This document shows, piece by piece, positions 7,533 to 16,700 of a stretch of 38,360 bases of DNA. A program made the position numbers and the translations under genes. The stretch comes from Granulicella sp. (GTDB lineage Bacteria > Acidobacteriota > Terriglobia > Terriglobales > Acidobacteriaceae). A model generated the notes under the pieces. That model had not been told where the DNA came from, did no database searches, and saw only the letters and a list, made by a program, of their open reading frames with translations. Every line of letters starts with the position of its first letter. Within the stretch, counting starts at the first letter, position 1. The stretch is from the NCBI GenBank assembly GCA_003142215.1, contig PLOT01000152.1:1-38360 (forward strand), in the 5' to 3' direction.

Positions 7533-7608
7533 CCCCACCTTAGCGACGATAAAGCCGTCGCGAAGATGGGGCACCCGGTTCAGTGGTTAAGTGGGGCACC
7601 CGGCACCG
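7533..7608. repeat. REP-like palindrome between mreD and mrdA
   Basis: CCCCACCTTAGCGAC (from 7533) pairs with GTCGCGAAGATGGGG (to 7571). It is followed by GGGGCACCCGG-type words repeated near 7569-7578 and 7593-7602. It sits inside what should be one operon and could attenuate or stabilise the mRNA between mreD and mrdA. Confidence 0.75.
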
Positions 7609-7651
7609 GGCGGATGAACAACGTAAACTGAGACAAGCAGGACTCGTCAGC

Positions 7652-9574
7652 ATGGAGCTAATTCCCCAGAGTGAACGGCACACGGACCGCGGCGAGAAGG
7701 TTGCGGCGGGCAAGCTGCACGCGACGCAGTACATCGTGGTGCTGGTGCTTGCGGTGTTGGCCGCGGGGATGTGGCGATTGCAGGTCCTGGGCGTGGACAA
7801 CTACCGGCTGCTGGCCGAGGCCAACCGCGTGCGCAAGCAGCCGGTGACGGCGCCGCGCGGCAAGATCTTCGACCGCGAGGGACGCATCCTGGTGGACAAC
7901 TACCCATCGGTCTCCTGCTCTCTGCTGCGCGAACAGGCCAAGGACCTGACTGCCGACATTCCCCTGATCGCGCGCGGTCTCGATCTGCCGGTGGACCAGA
8001 TCGAGGCCACGTTGCATCGCTACGCCAGTTCGCCGAAGTACCAGCCGATCCCGCTGAAGCAGGACATCACGCCGGATGAACAGGCCTTCATCGAGGCGCA
8101 TCGCAACGAGCTTCCCGAACTTGAGACATTCGACGATCAGCGCCGCCTGTACCCGCGCGATGGCTTTGCCGCGCACCTGATCGGCTATGTGGGCGAGCTG
8201 TCGACAGAGGACCTCAACAGCACCAAGTTCGACTTCTATGAGCCGGGAGACGTGGTGGGCAAGAGCGGCATCGAGGAGACCTACGACGAACTTCTGCGTG
8301 GAAAGGACGGATCGCGCGATGTGATCGTCGATAGCCACGGCAGGGAGGTCGGGCAACTCGGCCAGCAGGTTGCGGTCCCCGGCAAGGACCTGCGGCTCAC
8401 CATCGACCTCGATGTGCAGCGCGCGGCCGAGCTGGCCATGGAGGGCCATACCGGCGCGCTGGTGGCGATGGACCCGCATACCGGCGAGATTCTGGCGATG
8501 GTCTCGCGCCCCACCTACGATCCCAACCAGTTCTCCGTGCGCCTGACCAAGGACTACTGGTCGCAGATCGTCAACAACCCAGACCACCCGATGATGAACA
8601 AGACCATCCAGGCGCAGCTTGCGCCCGGCTCAACCTTCAAGATCATCATGTCGCTGGCTGGCCTTGAGGAGGGCGTCGCGCAGTCGATGCATGTGATGTG
8701 CAACGGCGGTGCCACTTTCTACGGACACTTCTTTGCCTGCGACAAGCACCACGGCATGGTGGACATCGACCACGCAATTCCGTGGTCGTGCGACACGTTC
8801 TACTACACGCTGGCAAACAAGCTCGGCATCGACACGATTGCCAGGTACGCGACCGAGGTCGGCCTCTCGCAGAAGACCGGCATCGACCTGCCGGACGAGG
8901 CTAGCGGCACGATGCCTTCCACCGCATGGAAGATGAAGACACAGCACGATAAGTGGTACGCCGGGGAGACGATCTCGGTGGGGATCGGGCAGGGCGCAGT
9001 GCAGGTAACGCCGATCCAGCTTGCGCGCGCGCTGGGCGGCATCGCATCCGGCGGCGTGCTGAAGCGGCCGCATGTGGTCTTTCCCGACGAACTGCCGCCG
9101 GAGATGTTGTCGGCGATCCAAGCCACCTATCCCGGCAGCGGCGACCGCGTAATCCCCATCACGCCGGAGAACTGGGAGACTATCACCGACGCCATGGCTG
9201 CGACGCTGGGTCCTGGCGGAACAGGCGCCGCCGTGCATCTGGAAGGCATCGACTTCGCCGGCAAGACCGGCACCGCCGAGGTCGTCAGTCACAGCGCCGG
9301 CGCGAAGAGTCTAGGGACAGGAAACGAACGCGCCAACGCCTGGTTCGTAGGCATGGCGCCGCGCCGCAACCCGGATATCGTGGTTACTGTTCTATGCGAG
9401 CATGGAGGCTGGGGAGCCGAAGCCGCCGCTCCCCTCGTCGCCCAGGTCATCAACGCATTTGTGAACAAGCAGCGCAAGAAGGAAGACAACCTGCTACGCG
9501 TGGCCGACCAGCCCAAGCCGGAGCAGCCGAAGCCAGCGCAGGTCTCGCCGGAACTTACGCCCACCCGCGAGTAG
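7652..9574 (+). CDS. mrdA: Penicillin-binding protein 2 (peptidoglycan transpeptidase)
   Basis: PBP2 crosslinks new peptidoglycan during elongation as partner of RodA. I prefer ATG 7652 (640 residues) to upstream GTG 7583, because the upstream codons read through the REP-like repeat. A membrane helix lies at about 26-45 (YIVVLVLAVLAAGMWRLQV). The dimerisation/pedestal domain begins with RGKIFDREGRILVDN. The transpeptidase motifs are complete: S327-T-F-K330, S379-C-D (PBP2 commonly has D in place of N) and K538-T-G540. A charged Pro/Lys-rich tail ends the protein. AGGA lies about 10 bases before the start. It follows mreD by 132 bases. Confidence 0.95.
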   Translation: MELIPQSERHTDRGEKVAAGKLHATQYIVVLVLAVLAAGMWRLQVLGVDNYRLLAEANRVRKQPVTAPRGKIFDREGRILVDNYPSVSCSLLREQAKDLTADIPLIARGLDLPVDQIEATLHRYASSPKYQPIPLKQDITPDEQAFIEAHRNELPELETFDDQRRLYPRDGFAAHLIGYVGELSTEDLNSTKFDFYEPGDVVGKSGIEETYDELLRGKDGSRDVIVDSHGREVGQLGQQVAVPGKDLRLTIDLDVQRAAELAMEGHTGALVAMDPHTGEILAMVSRPTYDPNQFSVRLTKDYWSQIVNNPDHPMMNKTIQAQLAPGSTFKIIMSLAGLEEGVAQSMHVMCNGGATFYGHFFACDKHHGMVDIDHAIPWSCDTFYYTLANKLGIDTIARYATEVGLSQKTGIDLPDEASGTMPSTAWKMKTQHDKWYAGETISVGIGQGAVQVTPIQLARALGGIASGGVLKRPHVVFPDELPPEMLSAIQATYPGSGDRVIPITPENWETITDAMAATLGPGGTGAAVHLEGIDFAGKTGTAEVVSHSAGAKSLGTGNERANAWFVGMAPRRNPDIVVTVLCEHGGWGAEAAAPLVAQVINAFVNKQRKKEDNLLRVADQPKPEQPKPAQVSPELTPTRE

Positions 9575-9598
9575 ATTGCAGCATAGAAACACGAGAAG

Positions 9599-10732
9599 CT
9601 ACTTCGATGCTCCACGGAAGACGATTGCGCAACCCACGGGATTCGTTGCGTTCGTTGTGCAATTATCCAAAGCTCGCTTGTCCGCCAGCTCCTGGTTGAA
9701 CATACCAGTGGCCATTCCCCATCCCCCTCGTCCGTTGGTCGCAAATGCCTTTTTCGGGCCGTACATCAGAAAGTTGTGGAAGGCTGCAAGGCCACGCTCG
9801 CTGAGTCCCGGCGGAGTCGGCACATTGACAACGGCAGGCTCGGGCAGGAGATTGTGCAGAGGTAACAGGCCTTTTTCCTTGAGAAATCCTTCCACCATGG
9901 GAGACCAGCCGGTGACGTCTACGAAGAAGTGATGTCCTTCGTCTGAGTACGGAGGCGCCATGACAAACTCGTCGATACCTCCTCCCTGGCGGAATGCAGC
10001 ATCGAACTTTCGCGCCAGCTCAGGCGGGAACCAGTGATCGTTCTCTGCATAGATCCAGAGCATGGGCACGCGGGATTCCGTGCCGAAATCGTGGAATGCC
10101 GAGACGATGCCGGTTTCATTGCAGTTATGCAGTTTGCCATCGCTACCCCTGCCGCCAGCGAAGTTGATTGCCGCTTTGAGCCCTGGCGGCGGATTAACGG
10201 TGAACGCAACCTGCGCGAAGCCGCCCGACGAGACGCCGGCGCTGACAATCGTGCCAGTATCGACCTCGGGCAGAGTCTCGGCATACCTGATAGCTGCCCT
10301 CAGGTCCGAAGCACTCTTGTTTCCTGACTCTGCAAATCCTCCGCCAGGAATTGTCGGGCAGTTTCTGGGTGTGAGATCTGGCTCTCCACTGGAACGCCCG
10401 TAGCCTTTGCGAACGACCACCAGAGCGACGTAGCCTCGCCGGGCGAACCAGATCGCCTGCGGCAGATAGCTCCAGGGCGTCACCTGACTGCGCTCGACGG
10501 GGTCGTTCGAGGTTCCGTGAGTCAACAGCGCGAGCGGATGTTTTCCTGGACGGGCGACCTCAACCTTCAGGACATCAATTCCGGACAGGGACTCCGGCGA
10601 CGGAATCGAAAACTCACTCTCGATCCACTGCATGTTGACTGGATTCGTAGCGGGAACCGCATCCTGTCCGGCGGCCTTTGGCAGGCTGGCCAGCCCGAAC
10701 GCCAGGAGAGCAGAGATAATCAATGCGCGCAT
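9599..10732 (-). CDS. Secreted alpha/beta hydrolase with cysteine-containing C-terminal module
   Basis: A 377-residue exported hydrolase of the dienelactone hydrolase/peptidase-S9-like type; substrate unknown. Signal peptide about 1-22 (LIISALLAFGLASLPKAAGQ). Nucleophile elbow G166-V-S168-S-G-G, probable acid D232 (AENDHW) and His at 267 or 268 (DEGHHFF) form the triad. The oxyanion loop is near HGTSNDP (72-78). After the hydrolase fold, about residues 325-377 form a separate unit with the AFATNGRGGWGMATG, ADKRALDNC and GCAIVF pattern. This resembles DUF4189-like modules, an assignment I hold loosely. The gene is antisense between mrdA and rodA, which normally adjoin, so it was probably inserted. 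Confidence 0.82.
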   Translation of the reverse strand: MRALIISALLAFGLASLPKAAGQDAVPATNPVNMQWIESEFSIPSPESLSGIDVLKVEVARPGKHPLALLTHGTSNDPVERSQVTPWSYLPQAIWFARRGYVALVVVRKGYGRSSGEPDLTPRNCPTIPGGGFAESGNKSASDLRAAIRYAETLPEVDTGTIVSAGVSSGGFAQVAFTVNPPPGLKAAINFAGGRGSDGKLHNCNETGIVSAFHDFGTESRVPMLWIYAENDHWFPPELARKFDAAFRQGGGIDEFVMAPPYSDEGHHFFVDVTGWSPMVEGFLKEKGLLPLHNLLPEPAVVNVPTPPGLSERGLAAFHNFLMYGPKKAFATNGRGGWGMATGMFNQELADKRALDNCTTNATNPVGCAIVFRGASK

Positions 10733-10805
10733 GTGATCAATACAGTGGATTGAACGCCTTGCGTCAACTGTTATCGTAGGGGCGGGGCCGGAGCCGTCGT
10801 TTCGG

Positions 10806-11939
10806 ATGCAGTTCCAGGAGCTAAACTATCCCCAGCCCATGCGCCGCCTCACCTCATTCCGCGACTTCGACTGGATGCTTCTGATTCTGGTGCTGCTGGT
10901 CTCCGCGCTCAGTGTGCTGGAGATCAAGTCGGCGACGCTGCCCACCCGTTTCCACGACTTCGACCACAAGCAGTTCATCTTTCTGCTGGTCGGCACCGGA
11001 CTGATGTTTCTCATCTCGCGGATCGACTATCACCGGCTGGTGGATCTCGCACCCTGGGCGTATGGCCTGGGACTTCTGTCGCTGGTGGCCGTAAAGCTGG
11101 TCGGCACAACCGTGATGGGGGGCAAGCGCTGGATCAATCTCGGCGGCGGCGTCCACTTTCAGCCGTCGGAGTGGGTGAAGCTGATCCTGATCCTCGCCAT
11201 AGCCCGGTATTTCTGGGGTCTCGCAGGGCGCGAACTGAGCTGGCTCGATATCGGCAAAGCCTTCGCGCTGGTCTGCGTGCCTATGGCGATGGTGTTGATC
11301 CAGCCGGATCTGGGGACGGCGCTCACCTACTTTCCAATCCTGGTGGTGGGGCTGTTTCTGGGCGGAATACGGTTCAGGCAGGTGATGGTCCTCTTTCTGG
11401 GATTTTCCCTTCTGATCGGCGGCGCATGGATGAGCGGCAAACGCCTGAAGCCGTACCAGATGGCGCGCCTGACCAGCTTCGTCGATCCGGGCAGCGACCC
11501 GCGCGGCGCCGGATACCAGATCCTGCAGTCGAAGATCGCGGTCGGCGCGGGCGGCCTATGGGGCAAGGGAACCAACCAGGGGACGCAGACCCAGGGCGAC
11601 TTCCTCCCCATTCCATACACCGACTTCATCTTCGCCGCCTTCTGCGAGGAGCACGGCTTCGTCGGCGGCATGGGGATTCTAATTCTTTACCTGCTGATTC
11701 TGGTGCGGCTGATCGAGAACGCGCAGCAGGCCTCGGACGTTCCTGGCACCTTCATCGTCATGGGGGTGGCCGCCGTGCTGCTCTTCCAGATTGTGGTGAA
11801 TATCGGCATGGTGGTCGGCCTGATGCCGGTCACCGGCATCCCGCTGCCCCTGATGAGCTACGGCGGATCGTCGATCCTGTTCACCTTCCTCGCCCTCGGC
11901 ATCGTGATGAACATCCGCATGAGGCGGTTCGTGAACTAG
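10806..11939 (+). CDS. rodA: Rod-complex SEDS peptidoglycan glycosyltransferase RodA
   Basis: RodA polymerises lipid II into glycan strands with PBP2. The 377-residue protein has about ten membrane helices. SEDS signatures are present: GGKRWINLG near 105, QPDLGTALTYFPI near 165, RLTSFVDPGSDPRGAGYQ near 220, FLPIPYTDFIFAAFCEEHG near 260-282, and GIPLPLMSYGGSS near 350. It starts at ATG 10806; a second ATG 11 codons in is also possible. It is separated from mrdA by an antisense hydrolase, so it needs its own promoter or readthrough. Confidence 0.95.
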   Translation: MQFQELNYPQPMRRLTSFRDFDWMLLILVLLVSALSVLEIKSATLPTRFHDFDHKQFIFLLVGTGLMFLISRIDYHRLVDLAPWAYGLGLLSLVAVKLVGTTVMGGKRWINLGGGVHFQPSEWVKLILILAIARYFWGLAGRELSWLDIGKAFALVCVPMAMVLIQPDLGTALTYFPILVVGLFLGGIRFRQVMVLFLGFSLLIGGAWMSGKRLKPYQMARLTSFVDPGSDPRGAGYQILQSKIAVGAGGLWGKGTNQGTQTQGDFLPIPYTDFIFAAFCEEHGFVGGMGILILYLLILVRLIENAQQASDVPGTFIVMGVAAVLLFQIVVNIGMVVGLMPVTGIPLPLMSYGGSSILFTFLALGIVMNIRMRRFVN

Positions 11940-11970
11940 CGGGCGGACGAACTTGGCAATGCACTCTCGT

Positions 11971-12312
11971 TCAGGCAAAGACGATGGACATGGAGCCGTG
12001 TACTTTAGGCGTTGGCGTCACGGTAATTTCAACGTCCTGGCCGAGGGCCGTCAAAAAATCAATCAGCCTACCGATGGAGAAGTTGCCCGCACGATTGCGG
12101 GTCAGGGCCGAGACGTGGGGCTGCTGAATCCCCAGTATCTTCGCGGCCTCCGCCTGGGTCAGGCCACGGCTCTTGAGGATGAGAGCAATCTGTAGAGTCA
12201 GCCGCGCCTTCATCAGCTCCCGATCTGCATTCGGCAGGCCAAGATCGGCAAAGACGTTGCCGCTGCCTTCGATGACTTCGTCTGACTTGGATACTTTGCG
12301 AGTGGTCTTCAT
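11971..12312 (-). CDS. HigA-like XRE-family antitoxin
   Basis: A 113-residue helix-turn-helix protein that neutralises the toxin encoded just upstream and probably represses the pair. The helix-turn-helix occupies about residues 50-75 (GLTQAEAAKILGIQQPHVSA), the typical XRE pattern; the next segment (IGRLIDFLTALG, VEITVTP) matches HigA-type antitoxins. I chose ATG 12312 over an upstream TTG because AAGGAAAGG lies 13-21 bases upstream and the toxin stop is 2 bases before it. Toxin-first order is characteristic of higBA-type modules. The operator candidate is at 12679-12702. Confidence 0.88.
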   Translation of the reverse strand: MKTTRKVSKSDEVIEGSGNVFADLGLPNADRELMKARLTLQIALILKSRGLTQAEAAKILGIQQPHVSALTRNRAGNFSIGRLIDFLTALGQDVEITVTPTPKVHGSMSIVFA

Positions 12313-12314
12313 AG

Positions 12315-12677
12315 TCAACTCAACCTTTCCTTGTAGTGGCGAACGGCTGCGGCCAGCCGCTGGCGAATCAGGTCGATCTCAGCCTTCGGGGTTGCAATCC
12401 CCGACTTCGACTTCTTCTGGAAGGCGTGCAGCACATAAACCGTATCGCGAAGACGAATGGTGTAGACCGCCCGCCAGGTGTTGCCGTCGAATGGAGCGAC
12501 GATCTCCATCACAGAATGTCCGCCAAACCCCTTCAACGGCTTGGCTGCGGGATCGGTTTCGCCCTTCTGTGCTGCATACAGAGCGTGGCCGACATCGCGG
12601 CGTACCTCCGGCGGAAAGGACTGTAGATCCCTCTGCGACGATCCGACCCAACGGACGATTTTCAACCCTTCATCCAT
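12315..12677 (-). CDS. RelE/ParE-superfamily toxin (HigB / Gp49-like)
   Basis: A 120-residue basic protein of the phage-derived Gp49-like/HigB group, whose members are mostly ribosome-dependent mRNA interferases. The start at ATG 12677 (MDEGLKIVRWVG) fits the family. An in-frame ATG at 12692 lies inside the probable operator and is less likely. Family features are VGSSQRDLQSFPPEVR near the N-terminus, then DVGHALYAAQKG, PLKGFGGHSVMEIV, WRAVYTIRL, and VLHAFQKKSKSGIATP. It is co-transcribed with the antitoxin with a 2-base gap. It lies between rodA and the RNase E/G gene. Confidence 0.88.
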   Translation of the reverse strand: MDEGLKIVRWVGSSQRDLQSFPPEVRRDVGHALYAAQKGETDPAAKPLKGFGGHSVMEIVAPFDGNTWRAVYTIRLRDTVYVLHAFQKKSKSGIATPKAEIDLIRQRLAAAVRHYKERLS

Positions 12678-12678
12678 T

Positions 12679-12702
12679 ATACAAATATACATCTATTTGT
12701 AT
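12679..12702 (-). promoter_or_regulatory. Palindromic operator of the HigBA-like pair
   Basis: ATACAAATA (12679-12687) and TATTTGTAT (12694-12702) are perfect 9-bp inverted repeats separated by 6 bases, ending one base before the toxin ATG. TATAAAT-type -10 sequences overlap it. The position fits autorepression by the antitoxin. Confidence 0.65.
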
Positions 12703-12755
12703 TTATACGGGAACTCTTTCTTCCTCTCTCGATCTTTGCAATTGCTTGCAATCGA

Positions 12756-12778
12756 TTCGTTTATAAACGAAATATAAT
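12756..12778 (+). promoter_or_regulatory. 16-bp palindrome and -10 box of the lone antidote gene
   Basis: TTCGTTTATAAACGAA (12756-12771) is a perfect palindrome directly before a consensus TATAAT (12773-12778). The gene start follows 16 bases later with AAGG at 12784-12787. A repressor bound here would block the promoter. The sequence differs from the operator of the divergent pair at 12679, so each unit probably has its own regulator. Confidence 0.65.
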
Positions 12779-12794
12779 AAGACAAGGTTGATCG

Positions 12795-13094
12795 ATGAGA
12801 GACAGAGCACATGATGAGGCCATGGCCGAGTTGTTTCAGCAGGACCCCGCGTACGCGCTGGCGCTGCTGAACAGCATTCTGGAGGACGGCGAACAGGGAG
12901 AGCTGCTGATCGCGCTGCGCCAGATGACCAAGGCCTTTGGCGGCGTACAGAGCGTGGCCGAGAAGGCCAACCTGAACTCGACTCAGCTCTATCGCACTCT
13001 CTCCGAGGAGGGGAACCCCGCGCTCAGCAGTCTGGCGGCAATTCTCAAAGCCATGGGCCTGCGCCTCGCGGTCGAACGGGTCAAGGCCGCCTGA
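12795..13094 (+). CDS. Addiction-module antidote protein (HigA-like), apparently without toxin
   Basis: A 99-residue DNA-binding antitoxin of the addiction-module antidote type (COG3636-like). The helix-turn-helix is FGGVQSVAEKANLNSTQLYR (about 49-68), followed by the family's typical TLSEEGNPALSSLAAILKAMG. The N-terminal half carries ALALLNSILEDGEQGELLIALRQ. Such proteins are normally encoded beside a RelE/HigB-type toxin. No toxin gene is on this strand downstream. The only nearby toxin is the divergent one at 12315-12677, which already has an antitoxin. It may be a solitary regulator or the remnant of a second module. Confidence 0.8.
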   Translation: MRDRAHDEAMAELFQQDPAYALALLNSILEDGEQGELLIALRQMTKAFGGVQSVAEKANLNSTQLYRTLSEEGNPALSSLAAILKAMGLRLAVERVKAA

Positions 13095-13650
13095 GCAACT
13101 GCTGCGCAATCCAAGTTTCTGACCCGAATCGAGAAGATCGCCAGTGACGAGTCCGAGGCGGGGAAGACGCTGGCGGCGATTTTGGTGCATACTGGATATA
13201 TAACCGGCTGTACCACCCAGGCCGGAGCAACCCCCGCTCCCGTTGGCGCATGGCGCCGGGCATGCGGCGCACGAATTTTGAAGATTTTCGATTTTTATTT
13301 TAGAAGAAGCCGGCCAGGCAGGGATCAAGTCCGTTGGCCGGACAGGTTTGAAGGGAAATGATTGCATCCGGATGGCGAACGGCCCCGCCTCAAGTTGGAT
13401 CTGAGGTTGATTCGGTCACAAACTCCGCGTGCCAGGTTTCGCTCGAAGCGTCCCAAGTGTCGCCGATCGCTCTTTGTAACACCCAGCGCGCGCCCATCGT
13501 CGGCGCTCTCTGGGCGCAGTCTGGGGTGGGTCATGACCCCCGTCCGCACCCATCGGTCGCCACCGCTTCCAGCTCCCACACGCCTGTCCGCACCCTCGAT
13601 GAGCAGCGACTAGCAGCAAGCTAGGGCTCCTCCGATCCACTCGCCTGCGT
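13095..13650. other. Gene-free leader/spacer before RNase E/G
   Basis: About 560 bases with no convincing gene on either strand; short frames here lack known motifs or good ribosome sites. A T-rich patch (13283-13302) follows the CG-rich GTTGGCGCATGGCGCCGGGC near 13240. As the nearest upstream gene is a short TA unit, some of this may be a long 5' leader of the RNase E/G mRNA. Confidence 0.4.
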
Positions 13651-13691
13651 CTGCCGCCCGTACCTCCGGTTCTCTAAGCCGGAGCGGGCAG
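13651..13691 (+). promoter_or_regulatory. Hairpin abutting the ribosome-binding site of RNase E/G
   Basis: CTCCGG (13664-13669) pairs with CCGGAG (13679-13684) over a 9-base loop. An outer arm, CTGCC-GCCCG (13651-13660) with CGGGCAG (13685-13691), extends it. The Shine-Dalgarno AAGGAG (13692-13697) begins directly at its base, 7 bases before the ATG. E. coli RNase E autoregulates through its 5' leader; a similar role here is inference. Confidence 0.5.
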
Positions 13692-13704
13692 AAGGAGCAG
13701 GAAC

Positions 13705-16700
13705 ATGTCGAAAGAAATCTATATCTCCAGCACGCCTCACGAGACGCGTCTGGCCATCGTCGAAGACGAAGCCCTCACTGAAATGTATTACGAGCGCGAG
13801 AACGAGTACACGCTCGCCGGATCGATCTACAACGGACGCGTCACGCGCGTGCTGCCGGGCATGCAGTCGAGCTTTGTGGAGATTGGCCTGGAACGCGATG
13901 CATTCCTTTACATCACGGATTTCATGGAAGAAGCTCCGGACTCGGAGGAGTTCGACACCACCCCGGCCGGAGACCGCGCAGCGCGCGCGCCACGCCTGAC
14001 CAATGGCGAGCAGGCCACCGATGCGGGCGGACACGGCGAATCCGGCGGACGCGGCGGCGAGCGTGGCGGCAGAGGACGGCGCGGCGGACGCGACCGCGAT
14101 CGGGACCGCAATGCTGAACGTCCGGGAAGCCCCGACGCAGCAGCGCAACAGCAGGACGGCGGGCGCGGCGATGTTCCACACGGCGATGCTCCACGCGGCG
14201 ACGCTGGAGACACCAACGCAGACAGTGCGGCCCCCATAGAGTTCAACGAAGGCTCCGAGATTGGCGAAGGCGCACCCGGCGCCGATGGAAGCCGCCGCTG
14301 GCGCGGCCGTCGCGGACGCCGTCGCGGGCGCGGCGCCTCTGGCCAGCCAGGCGATCAGCCAGGTCAGGCGGGCGACTCGACGCAGGAGAACTCCGATGCA
14401 CCGGCCTACCCCGCAGCTCAGGGCTACTCCGAAGTGCCGGGCTACGACGACGACAACTTATCGTACGAGCGCGATTCCATCCATGAGATCGACGGCGAGG
14501 CCAGCCAGCCATCCACATCTTCTTCCGACCGCAGCCAGGACAGCCCGCGCAGCAGCGACAGCCCACGAGACAACAGCTCACGAGACAATAGCCCGCGCGG
14601 CGACCGCTCCGGCGATCGCTCCGGCGACCGCGGACGACGCGACAACGGACGCAGCCGCGACGGTCAGCAACGCGACCCCCAGCGTGGAGACCAGCGCCCG
14701 CCGCGCACACCCCGAGGATTCGAACCCTCGCGCAACCTCTACGGCGTGGACAGAGACAGCGGGGAGACCAGCGGCACCGGCCCCATCTCCAATGCCTATC
14801 CCGATGAGATCGAGGCTGGCGCCGAGCCGATCATTCTGCCCGGCGAATCGCTCTCCAAATACCGCAAGGGCGGCGAAGAGCAGCCCGAGCCCAAATCCGC
14901 GGAATCGACATCGAGTACGCTCGCTCCGCCGGCCAACCTCTACACTCTTGCGGCCGGCTGGGACGGCGGCGCAACCCTGCCCGGCGAGACGCTCTCGAGG
15001 CGCACCCCGGCCAACTCGCGCCCAGACTCGAACTCCGGCTCACGCCACGACTCGCGTTCCGACTCGCGTGAGGGACGCAACCGGCCTTCGCGCAACTTTG
15101 AGCGGGAGCCGAGACGCGATTCCCGCCCTGGCCGCAACGACCGCGGAGAGGGCCGGCGCGACAGCCGCTCCGACCTTCGCAACGACGCTCCCATTGCAGC
15201 CGTAGCCGTCTCCCAGCAAGGCTTCCAGCCCTCCACCCCTGAGGTAGCACAGGGATTCGACCAGCCCAATGTCGCAGAAACTCAAGCAGCCGAAGTGCAC
15301 GAAGCACCCGAAGCCACTTTGCCGGTCGTTGCGGAGCCGGTAGCTGTCGCGGCACCGGAGCCAGTAGTGGTTGCCTCGCCGACGCCAGTCCAGCAGGTTG
15401 AAGTGGAGTACGAGCCGGAGGACGCATCGGCCTCCCACCGCGTCGATCCCATGCCGCCCAGCAAGTTTCGCCAGAGCGCGCCAGCTATCGAACCGGTGCT
15501 GGAGCCACAGGCCGAACCGGCAGCCGAAGTCGCCGCCGAGCCACTGGCGGACGAGCCCGTAGCCGTTGCCCACGACATCACCTCGATCACTCCCGCGGGC
15601 GAGATGTTCTCCGAGCCAGTCGAAGCCCAGCCCGCCGCTGAACCCCTCCCGCAAGGCGAGGCCGGCTTCGCTCCTGGCCCTGGCCAACTCGCCGAAGAGG
15701 TTCTCGACGTGGAGGATTCCGCAGCCCCGAGCATCCATGCCAGTTCCATCGAGGAGATCGACGACCTCGACGAAGAGACGGTGGAGGGCGCGGCCGATCT
15801 GGGCACCATGCTGCGCGAGATGTCCATCGACCAGCTCACTCGCACCTCGCCCCAGGTGGATGAAGAAGACGAGATCGACGACGACGAAGACTTTGAGGAA
15901 GACGACCTCGACGAAGAAGACCTCGACCAAGAAGACGAGGAGGACGAGGAAGATCAGGACGAAGATCAGGACCAGGAAGAGCGCGACGGCGCAGAGCAGA
16001 CGGACAAGCTCGACGAGCAGGCGGCCCGCACCGGCAACGCAGCCGATGCCGAGTTCCACGAGGCGCAGTTCGGCCAGCCGGAAGAGGAGAACCGCACCGA
16101 GGAGCAGACGGGCGCTGCCGACAGTTCCCATCAGGAGCGCGGACGCGATGCAGAACGCCGCCCAGGACGTCGCGACGGGCGTCGCGATGGCCGGCGCGGA
16201 CGCAGTGATCGCAACGACCGTCCGCGCAATACCGGCGGCTCGGGCGAACGCATTGGGCGCTTCGGACACGGCGGCCATGGACGCTCGTCCATGCAGACCA
16301 CCAACCTGCCCGCCATCAGCGACCTGCTGAAGCCCGGCCAGGAGATCCTGGTGCAGATCGCCAAGGAGCCTATCGCCAAGAAGGGCGCGCGCATTACATC
16401 GCACATCGCGCTTCCCGGACGCTTCCTGGTCTTCATGCCTACGGTCAACCACACCGGCGTCTCGCGCAAGATCGAGTCGGACGGCGAACGCCGCCGCCTG
16501 AAGGAGATTCTGCTCAGCGAGAAGGGCGACGCCACCGGCGGATTCATCGTGCGCACCGCCGCCGAGGGAGCCACGGAAGAGGAGCTGCGCAGCGACTTGC
16601 GCTTCCTGCTCAACCTCTGGGCCGACATCAAGGCGCGCTCGGAATCCTCTAAGTCGCCCGCGCTCATCTACCACGACCTCAACCTCATCGAGCGCATCCT

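Noticed and set aside
7583-7651. Extended N-terminus of PBP2 from GTG 7583
   Set aside because: The extra 23 codons translate a REP-like repeat (GGGGCACCCGG); ATG 7652 gives the usual short cytoplasmic tail.
11171-12127. 318-codon plus-strand frame over rodA and beyond
   Set aside because: Arg/Gly/Asp-rich out-of-frame reading of rodA, with no features of its own.
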